DNA from: Paraburkholderia oxyphila NBRC 105797
Lineage (GTDB): Bacteria > Pseudomonadota > Gammaproteobacteria > Burkholderiales > Burkholderiaceae
Direction: 5' to 3'
DNA length: 64,000 bases
NCBI RefSeq assembly: GCF_000685075.1
Contig: NZ_BAYD01000042.1
Span: 19,963 to 83,962 of the forward strand
Shown here: piece after piece, positions 58,307-64,000 of the stretch
Layout of the letters: the number at the start of each line of letters is the position of its first letter
How positions within the stretch are numbered: position 1 is the first letter of the stretch
Made by a program: the position numbers and the translations under genes
The notes under the pieces: generated by a model
What the model was told of the DNA's origin: nothing
The model's input: the letters and a program-made list of their open reading frames with translations, nothing else
The model's database searches: none

Positions 58307-59575
58307 TTATGCCGTGCTCTCGACTTCGAGCAATGTGCCGATACGCGCTGGCGAGAATGGCGGGCGCTGGCCGTTGCGCGGCCACCCAAAGCAGAATGCC
58401 GCCGCTTCGCCGCAGATCTTGCCCTGGCACGGCCCCATGCCGCAGCGCGTCTGCAGCTTCGCGTCGCGCCATGAGCGATATTGCGCGGCGTCGCCAAAGC
58501 GCACGTCTTCGCAACGGCACAGCACGGTATCCGGCGCGGCGAGCGTGCGCAATTGCGGATCGAGCGCGAACGCTTCGTGCATGCGCGCGGCAAAGCGCCG
58601 ATAGCGCGCGCGCTGCGCGAACAGCGCGCGTGCCTGCGCGTCCTCGCCAAGCGCCGCGTGCGCCGCGATACGGCCTTCCACGGCCGCCAGCTCCATGCCG
58701 CCCACGCCCGTGCATTCGCCCGCCGCATAGACATCGGGCAGCGACGTGGCCTGCAAGTCGTCCACGGCGATGGCGGCCATGCCCTGCGATTCGTCGATCC
58801 TGCATCCGAGCGCGGCGCCCACGAGCGTATTCGGCACGAGTCCATAAGCACAGGCGAGGCGGTCGCAATCGACGCGCATTTCCCCGCTTGCCGTGCGAAC
58901 CCGCACGTGCGTCACCTGCGTCTCGCCGCCCGCCGCCACCACGTGCGCGCCGCACAGGTATGGCGTGGCGCGCAGATCGAGGCGCATGCGCAGCGCCTGC
59001 ACGAGCTTCGCGGGCGTCGCCACGAGGCCGGCCGCGAACTGGCGCACCGCATGCGGCGGCGCCTGCTCGACGATCGCCGCCACGCGCGCGCCATGCTCGC
59101 GCGCCGTGACGGCCGCGGCCCAGAGGAGTGGCCCCGTGCCCGCGATCACGATGCGTTCGCCGCGCACCGGCATGCCGCCCTTCACGAGCGCCTGGAGACC
59201 GCCCGCGCCCGTGACGCCCGGCAGCGTCCAGCCCGGATACGGCAGGAAACGCTCGCGCGCGCCCGTCGCCACGATGAGCTTGCCGTAGTCGACCGTATAG
59301 CCGCGCGCCGCATCTTCAACCAGCAACTGGCGCGCACCGGTGGCCTGCACGACGCGCGTGCCGCTCATGCGCGAGACATTGGGCAGTTTCGCGAGCGCCT
59401 CGATGGCCTCGCGCGCGCGGCCGGCCGGCTGATGCTGCGGGCCCTGGCGCCAGATCTGGCCGCCGGGCAAAGCGTTGTCGTCGACGATGCCGACCCGCGC
59501 GCCCGCGTGCGCCGCCACGCGCGCCGCGTGGAGTCCCGCCGGACCCGCGCCAATAATCAGGATGTCGAAATTCAT
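58307..59575 (-). CDS. D-hydroxyproline dehydrogenase, FAD/pyridine-nucleotide-type subunit (HcnB-like)
   Basis: A 422-aa flavoprotein: ILIIGAGPAGLHAARVA FAD motif, DDNALPGGQIWRQ, VIAGTGPLLWAAAVTA second dinucleotide motif, VYAAGECTGVGG, and a C-terminal Fe-S-type cysteine cluster in LCRCEDVRFGD...TRCGMGPCQGKICG. This is the HcnB/OoxA-like subunit of heteromeric amine oxidases and D-hydroxyproline dehydrogenase. It overlaps the 2Fe-2S subunit gene by 4 bp. Confidence 0.9.
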   Translation of the reverse strand: MNFDILIIGAGPAGLHAARVAAHAGARVGIVDDNALPGGQIWRQGPQHQPAGRAREAIEALAKLPNVSRMSGTRVVQATGARQLLVEDAARGYTVDYGKLIVATGARERFLPYPGWTLPGVTGAGGLQALVKGGMPVRGERIVIAGTGPLLWAAAVTAREHGARVAAIVEQAPPHAVRQFAAGLVATPAKLVQALRMRLDLRATPYLCGAHVVAAGGETQVTHVRVRTASGEMRVDCDRLACAYGLVPNTLVGAALGCRIDESQGMAAIAVDDLQATSLPDVYAAGECTGVGGMELAAVEGRIAAHAALGEDAQARALFAQRARYRRFAARMHEAFALDPQLRTLAAPDTVLCRCEDVRFGDAAQYRSWRDAKLQTRCGMGPCQGKICGEAAAFCFGWPRNGQRPPFSPARIGTLLEVESTA

Positions 59576-59838
59576 TCGGCGGCTCTCCCCGTGACCACTT
59601 GCATGCCCTCCGCGCACAGGGTCTGGCAGGCCAGCCGATGCCGTACGCCGTCGATCGTCACGCGACACTCCTGGCACACGCCCATGCCGCACAACGGCCC
59701 GCGCAAGGCACCGTTCACCGAGCGGCGCGTGACGAGACCTGCATGACTCGTTGCAAGCGCGACAGCTGCCACGACCGAACTGCCGCGCGCCACGCTAACG
59801 CTGCGGCCATCCACGTTGAGCGTAATCGTCTCAGACAT
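59572..59838 (-). CDS. D-hydroxyproline dehydrogenase, 2Fe-2S ferredoxin-like subunit (HcnA-like)
   Basis: An 88-aa ferredoxin-fold subunit. MSETITLNVDGRSVSV is followed by the 2Fe-2S ligands in GPLCGMGVCQECRVTIDG and LACQTLC (CxxxxCxxC...C spacing as in HcnA). The ATG at 59838 overlaps the end of the large oxidase gene by 8 bp (ATGTCTGA). It transfers electrons between the two flavin subunits. Confidence 0.9.
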   Translation of the reverse strand: MSETITLNVDGRSVSVARGSSVVAAVALATSHAGLVTRRSVNGALRGPLCGMGVCQECRVTIDGVRHRLACQTLCAEGMQVVTGRAAE

Positions 59839-61021
59839 GCGTGGCTCCCGTCGACGCGGCACGCGTGGCAGCCGGTGCCGCCGCGTGTGTCGAAAAACGC
59901 GCCGGCAAATACGGGCTCGCGTCGATCCGCAATGCGTCCGGCAGGCCGAGCATCTGCGCGGCGATCAGCTTGCCCGTGGCCAGCGCGGTGGTCACACCTA
60001 GCCCCTCGTGCCCCGTTGCGAGCCACGTCGAGCGGTGGCAGGCGTCGCCAGCAAACTGTGCGGCGGGGCCGATGAGCGGCAGGCCGTCCGTGGTGGCGGG
60101 CCGAAAGCCCGTCCATGCGCGAATCGCATTGAGCGACGGCAGCTCCGGCAGATACTCGGCGGCGCGGCGCAGCATGCGCGCGAGGATGGCCGGCTCCACG
60201 GAGGGATCGAGACTGTCGAACTGGCGCGACGAACCAATCAGCAATTGCCCCGTGGGGCGCGGCTGCACGTTGAACGCCACCGAAGTGCCGGTCGCGTTGT
60301 GCGCGCTCTTGATATAGCCGAGCTCGAGCACCTGGTGGCGCACCGTGCCCGGGTAGCGGTCCGTGATGAGCAGATGCCCTTTCTTTGCCTGCATCGGCAG
60401 GCCGGGCAGCAGCTCGGCGGCCTGCAGGCCGTTGGCGATCAGCACGGCGCCGGCGGCAAGCGTTTCACCATCGGCCAGCACCACGCCCGCGCGGTCCACA
60501 CGCGCGACTTGCGTCTGAAGCCTGCACATCATGCGCCCTTTCACCGGCTGCGCGAGCAGCCACGCGGCGACAGCGGGCGCATAGACCACGCCGTCGTCGG
60601 GAATCACCATGCCACCTTGCAAATCTTTACGCAGCGCGGGCTCCGCCTCTCGCACCTGTTGCGCGTCCAGCATCGAGCACGCCACGCCCTGGCTCACGAG
60701 CGCCTGCTGGCGCGTTTGCGCGAGTGCCAATTCTTCGTCGTCGGCGGCCACCCACAGCGTGCCGCAGCGCACGAACGCCTCGCGCTCGCCCAAACGCGGC
60801 GCGAGATCGAGCCACAGCTCGCGCGACCACGCCGAAAGCGCGAACTCCGCGGGCGAATCGTCCATCACCACGAGGTGCCCCATGCCCGCCGCGCTCACGC
60901 CGCCGCCCACGCCCGCGCGTTCGAGCACGAGCACGTCGGCGCCCTGCTGCGCGAGCTCGTACGCGCACGCCGCGCCCACGATGCCCGCGCCCACCACGAT
61001 CACATCGGGACAGGAACCCAT
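59831..61021 (-). CDS. D-hydroxyproline dehydrogenase, DadA-like oxidase subunit
   Basis: A 396-aa D-amino-acid-oxidase-fold FAD protein: VIVVGAGIVGAACAYELAQQGADVLVLER, GGGVSAAGMGH, and the C-terminal WTGFRPATTDGLPLIGP and GHEGLGVTTALATGKLIA motifs. It corresponds to HcnC/OoxB and oxidises cis-4-hydroxy-D-proline to delta1-pyrroline-4-hydroxy-2-carboxylate. ATG 61021 is used; a GTG at 61033 overlaps lhpA. It follows lhpA by 8 bp. Confidence 0.9.
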   Translation of the reverse strand: MGSCPDVIVVGAGIVGAACAYELAQQGADVLVLERAGVGGGVSAAGMGHLVVMDDSPAEFALSAWSRELWLDLAPRLGEREAFVRCGTLWVAADDEELALAQTRQQALVSQGVACSMLDAQQVREAEPALRKDLQGGMVIPDDGVVYAPAVAAWLLAQPVKGRMMCRLQTQVARVDRAGVVLADGETLAAGAVLIANGLQAAELLPGLPMQAKKGHLLITDRYPGTVRHQVLELGYIKSAHNATGTSVAFNVQPRPTGQLLIGSSRQFDSLDPSVEPAILARMLRRAAEYLPELPSLNAIRAWTGFRPATTDGLPLIGPAAQFAGDACHRSTWLATGHEGLGVTTALATGKLIAAQMLGLPDALRIDASPYLPARFSTHAAAPAATRAASTGATHV

Positions 61022-61029
61022 CGCCTTCG

Positions 61030-61980
61030 TCACGCGCGAATGCCCCAGGCGAAGGGATCGTCGTCGCTGAAGATCAGCTTCGATTCAGCGCTCACGTGCG
61101 CCGTGCCGCGAATGCTCGGGCGCACGTAGCCGGGCGCGAGGTCCGCGCCGGTCTCGTATTGCGCCTCGAACACGCTGCCGACGATGCTCTCCTGGCGCCA
61201 CTTCGCGCCCGGCGCGAGCAGGCCGTCGGCCGCGAGGCACGCGACTTTCGCGCTCGTGCCCGTGCCGCACGGCGAGCGGTCGTACGCCTTGCCGGGGCAT
61301 AGCACGAAGTTGCGGCTGTCGATGCCGGCCTGGCCGGAATGGGCGAACAGCTCGATATGGTCGATGAGCGCGCCGCCTTCGCCGGTGATGCCGTTGGCCT
61401 CGAGCGCCTGGCGGATGGCCCACGACGTTTCCGTGAGCGACTCCACATTGGCGAATTCGAGCTGCTGGCCGTGATCGGAGACGAGGAAGAACCAGTTGCC
61501 GCCCCAGGCGATGTCGCCATGGATGCGCCCAAGGCCGGGCACGTCGAGCGGCACGCCCTGGCGATAGCGGTACGCGGGCACATTGCGCACCGTCACGCTG
61601 CGGTCCGCGTGCAATTCGGCCTCGACTTCGCCCACGGGCGTTTCGATACGGTGCACGCCCGGCGCGATGCGACCCAGATGCGCGAGCGACACGATCAGGC
61701 CGATCGTGCCGTGCCCGCACATGCCGAGAAAGCCCACGTTGTTGAAGAAGATCACGCCCGCCGAGCAGCCCGGGTCATGGGGCTCGCACAGCAGCGCACC
61801 GACCATCACGTCCGAGCCGCGCGGCTCGTTGACGATGCCGGCGCGCACGCGGTCGAAATCGCGGCGGAAGATCTCGAGCCGCTCGCTGAGCGGGCCGCGG
61901 CCGAGCTCGGGGCCGCCTTCGGTCACGAGCCGCGTGGGCTCGCCGCCGGTATGGGAGTCGATTACGGTGAGGGTTTTCAT
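61030..61980 (-). CDS. lhpA: 4-hydroxyproline 2-epimerase
   Basis: A 316-aa proline-racemase-superfamily enzyme: MKTLTVIDSHTGGEPTRLV, FFNNVGFLGMCGHGTIG with the first catalytic Cys (Cys88), and RSPCGTGTSAKVACLA with the second (about Cys236). Two Cys distinguish epimerases and racemases from the Thr/Cys dehydratases. It interconverts trans-4-hydroxy-L-proline and cis-4-hydroxy-D-proline and is the first gene of the dehydrogenase operon. Confidence 0.93.
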   Translation of the reverse strand: MKTLTVIDSHTGGEPTRLVTEGGPELGRGPLSERLEIFRRDFDRVRAGIVNEPRGSDVMVGALLCEPHDPGCSAGVIFFNNVGFLGMCGHGTIGLIVSLAHLGRIAPGVHRIETPVGEVEAELHADRSVTVRNVPAYRYRQGVPLDVPGLGRIHGDIAWGGNWFFLVSDHGQQLEFANVESLTETSWAIRQALEANGITGEGGALIDHIELFAHSGQAGIDSRNFVLCPGKAYDRSPCGTGTSAKVACLAADGLLAPGAKWRQESIVGSVFEAQYETGADLAPGYVRPSIRGTAHVSAESKLIFSDDDPFAWGIRA

Positions 61981-62103
61981 GCCGACAATCGTAGGTCTCG
62001 CCCGTCTGGCCGTCTTGTTCGAACGGCTCAACGGCAATGACGATTTCGGCATAGCGGGCGCCGGACCTGCCCGGGCACCTCCGGGTATTCCCGGCCGCAA
62101 GGC

Positions 62104-63051
62104 TCAGATGCCCGCGCCGCCCTCCGCGCGGGCGCCGCGCACGAACAGCTGGCGCAGCCACGCCTGGCCATTCACGATCAAGAGACCCACTAGCACGAGT
62201 GCCGAGCCGGCGAGAAAGGCCGCGTCGACCTGTTCGCGCAGCAGCAGCACGCCCATCGCCACGCCGAAGAGCGGCGTCATGAACGAAAGCACGCCAAGGC
62301 GCGCCGCAAAGTAGCGGCGCAGCAGCCAGAACCAGACGAGGTAGCTCACGAAAGCCACCACGGTGGTCTGGAAGACGAGGCTCACGAGCGCGAGCGGCGC
62401 GCCGTGAAACCTGGTCTGGCCGGTGGCGAACGCAAACGGCATCAGCAGGATAAAGGCGCACGCAAGCTGATAGAAGAGCGTCTGCGTGGCGGGCGCCTCG
62501 CTCAAGCGGGTCGTGCGCACGACGACCGTGGTCATGCCCCACGCCACGCCGCCGCACAGGGCCATGAAGTCGCCGAGCAGCCAGTTGGCGCCCGCCACGC
62601 GGCCCCCGCCCACCAGTGCCGGGCCGAGAAAGGCGACGGCGATGCCCGCGAACGCGAGGCCGATGCCCACCCACTGCAGGCGGGCGAGACGCTCGTCAGG
62701 CAGCTTCAGATGCAGGCCGATGGCCGCGAACATGGGCGCGGTGTAGAGCAGCACGGCCACGTGCGAGGCGTTGGTCCAGCGCAGCGCTTCGGCCACGAAC
62801 AGGAATTCGAGCGCGAACAGCACGCCCACCACGAGCCCGGAGCGCAGCGCGAGGCCGGGCAGCCAGCGCTCGCGCGCAATCAAGCGGTTGAACAGCCAGA
62901 CGAGCACCGCCGCGCCGCCCGAGCGCACGCCCACCTGCATCATGGGCGTGATGTCGCCAGCCACCGACTTGATCGCCACCTGCTGGAAGCCCCAGATCAG
63001 GCACAGCGTCACCATGATGGCGATTGCCGCGCCATCCACATGTTTTCTCAT
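62104..63051 (-). CDS. EamA-family (DMT) transporter
   Basis: A 315-aa protein with ten predicted membrane helices in two EamA repeats (LIWGFQQVAIKSVAGDITPMMQVGVRSGGAA in repeat 1; LGVLSFMTPLFGVAMGVLLLREQVDAAFLAGSALVLVGLLIVN in repeat 2). The family exports amino acids and metabolites. It lies 123 bp upstream of lhpA on the same strand and may be cotranscribed, perhaps relieving imino-acid overload; this link is only positional. Confidence 0.88.
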   Translation of the reverse strand: MRKHVDGAAIAIMVTLCLIWGFQQVAIKSVAGDITPMMQVGVRSGGAAVLVWLFNRLIARERWLPGLALRSGLVVGVLFALEFLFVAEALRWTNASHVAVLLYTAPMFAAIGLHLKLPDERLARLQWVGIGLAFAGIAVAFLGPALVGGGRVAGANWLLGDFMALCGGVAWGMTTVVVRTTRLSEAPATQTLFYQLACAFILLMPFAFATGQTRFHGAPLALVSLVFQTTVVAFVSYLVWFWLLRRYFAARLGVLSFMTPLFGVAMGVLLLREQVDAAFLAGSALVLVGLLIVNGQAWLRQLFVRGARAEGGAGI

Positions 63052-63335
63052 TCCGGACCCGCCGAGTTTTATTCTAGACCGGCGTAGTATTCCCGCGTCA
63101 CGTTCAAGTCATATAGCGCAAAACTGACAACCGATAGCGACAGACCGCCAGAGGGGCACGCGTGTGGCGGGGCTTCGCGCGCCAAGCTCTGTATGTGCGC
63201 GCTCGCACAAATTTACATAGCAAGTCGTGATTGACTGTCTAGAATGTCTGAGTGCAAGTGCAGCGACAAAAGCGGTCTGTTCAGACATAACATCCTGTAG
63301 CGTGACGTTTCCATTCCTTCAATGGAGGCATGTTC

Positions 63336-63851
63336 ATGGCGTGCCTGAACGAAAGGATTGTCGGCGCAGTCTGTCTCCTGCTGAGCGGGTACGCGCTCGC
63401 GGACGGCCCGGTCGCGGACGCGCCCGAGGAGATGACGGTCGCGAGCATTGCCCCTATGCCCGTGGAGATCGTCGCGCCTATTCCCGGGCCTCAAAGCTAT
63501 CTGCAGCGCTATGACTTCCAGTATCAGGCGCAGCAGCATGCGCCTTTCGATACGCAGTTGACCAACTTCTATAGCGCTCAGGTCAGTCATGACTTCCGGT
63601 TCGGTGCGGGGAAAGCTTCGACGCCAGGCCCGGCGCCGCAGCAGACCTCCAGCGATCTCCATCTGGGCGGGCCGCCTGTGCCGGCATTGACGATCACCCA
63701 GTTGCCGGACACCACCGTGCTAGTTGGCGCGCAACCCCAGCGGCGGCTGTCGCTGACCGTCAACGACTGGGTGTTTTCCGCCACGGGGCGCGTCGCGATT
63801 CTGCATTCGCATAGCACGGGCGCGACGCTTTCCGTCCAGCGCGGATTTTGA
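63336..63851 (+). CDS. small exported protein of unknown function
   Basis: A 171-aa protein with a signal peptide (about residues 1-21, RIVGAVCLLLSGYALA) and no further membrane segment. The mature part is rich in Pro, Gln and Ala (PVEIVAPIPGPQSYLQRYDFQYQAQQHAPF) and ends with a beta-rich portion VNDWVFSATGRVAILHSH. ATG 63336 is preferred over 63330 because GGAGG at 63324-63328 then has 7-nt spacing. I recognise no family. Upstream, 63052-63335 contains no gene. Confidence 0.65.
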   Translation: MACLNERIVGAVCLLLSGYALADGPVADAPEEMTVASIAPMPVEIVAPIPGPQSYLQRYDFQYQAQQHAPFDTQLTNFYSAQVSHDFRFGAGKASTPGPAPQQTSSDLHLGGPPVPALTITQLPDTTVLVGAQPQRRLSLTVNDWVFSATGRVAILHSHSTGATLSVQRGF

Positions 63852-63921
63852 GGGGAGGTTTTTTGGGCCTGCTCGGCCCGGGGTCGGGCGCTCTTTCTCG
63901 TGCTAGTTGCTGCTTTGGAGT

Positions 63922-64000
63922 GTTGGCCTTAACTTGTTTTCGCGGCGGGCCGCAGGCGTTGGCCTTAACTTGTTTTCGCGGCGGGCCGCAGGCGTTGGCC
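63922..64000. repeat. 36-bp direct tandem repeat running off the window
   Basis: A 36-bp unit beginning GTTGGCCTTAACTTG and ending GGCGGGCCGCAGGC occurs at 63922, again identically at 63958, and a third begins at 63994. The unit contains the self-complementary GCGGCGGGCCGC. Copy number beyond the edge is unknown. Confidence 0.85.

Overview
The window is a high-GC chromosome or megaplasmid segment that looks like a Burkholderiales bacterium, most likely Paraburkholderia, Caballeronia or Burkholderia. The basis is the two trimeric Burkholderia-type porins, the IclR, LysR and AraC-rich catabolic gene layout, the Liv-type ABC operon and the hydroxyproline cluster. No rRNA, tRNA, IS element or phage gene was recognised.

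About 1-25.7 kb is a glutathione-centred aromatic catabolic island with visibly less GC-rich sequence than the rest. It holds four intact GST-fold proteins of different classes (one resembling beta-etherase LigF, one Nu-class), two glutathionyl-hydroquinone reductases, a glutathione reductase, two SDRs, three exported alpha/beta hydrolases, a VOC protein and a Dabb protein. It also encodes a lower pathway: an intradiol dioxygenase of the hydroxyquinol type, maleylacetate reductase and a BKACE-type beta-keto acid cleavage enzyme. A LacI regulator and five near-identical operators (TGCAAYCGNTTGC core) tie together dctA, lacI, the dioxygenase operon, a gamma-carbonic-anhydrase-like gene and a porin. 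Several gene remnants (two GSTs, an AMP-ligase, an AraC sensor half) show recent reshuffling. The inferred flow is aromatic (ether or quinone type) -> GSH conjugate -> thiol removal -> hydroxyquinol -> maleylacetate -> 3-oxoadipate -> cleavage by BKACE.

About 25.7-34.7 kb is one long minus-strand operon: TonB-dependent receptor, tyrosine-phosphatase-like enzyme, GPH-type MFS carrier, GpdQ/CpdA-like phosphodiesterase, exbB, exbD and tonB. It is divergent from a regulator that fuses two TetR modules. It looks like a self-contained uptake and hydrolysis route for a phosphorylated or phosphodiester compound.

About 35-47 kb carries a porin, a Liv-type ABC importer (livH-M-G-F-K), then convergently an acyl-CoA synthetase, an ACAD10/11-type acyl-CoA dehydrogenase and an APH-type kinase. 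Together these resemble the 4-hydroxyacid (levulinate-like) route. An IclR regulator follows, and a shared IclR-like palindrome lies in front of all three units. An MFS exporter, a transporter remnant and a YfcF-like GST come next.

About 49.4-51.6 kb contains two type I-F CRISPR arrays (30 and 6 repeats plus partial repeats) in opposite orientation, fused inside a repeat where both leaders should be, with no cas gene in the window. Two spacers overlap by 15 nt, and together they reveal a CC PAM.

About 51.7-63 kb is a trans-4-hydroxy-L-proline catabolic cluster: epimerase, three-subunit D-hydroxyproline dehydrogenase, deaminase, 2-oxoglutarate semialdehyde dehydrogenase, permease, PAS-AraC regulator and an Ldh2-family reductase. 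An EamA transporter, a small exported protein and the beginning of a 36-bp tandem repeat close the window.
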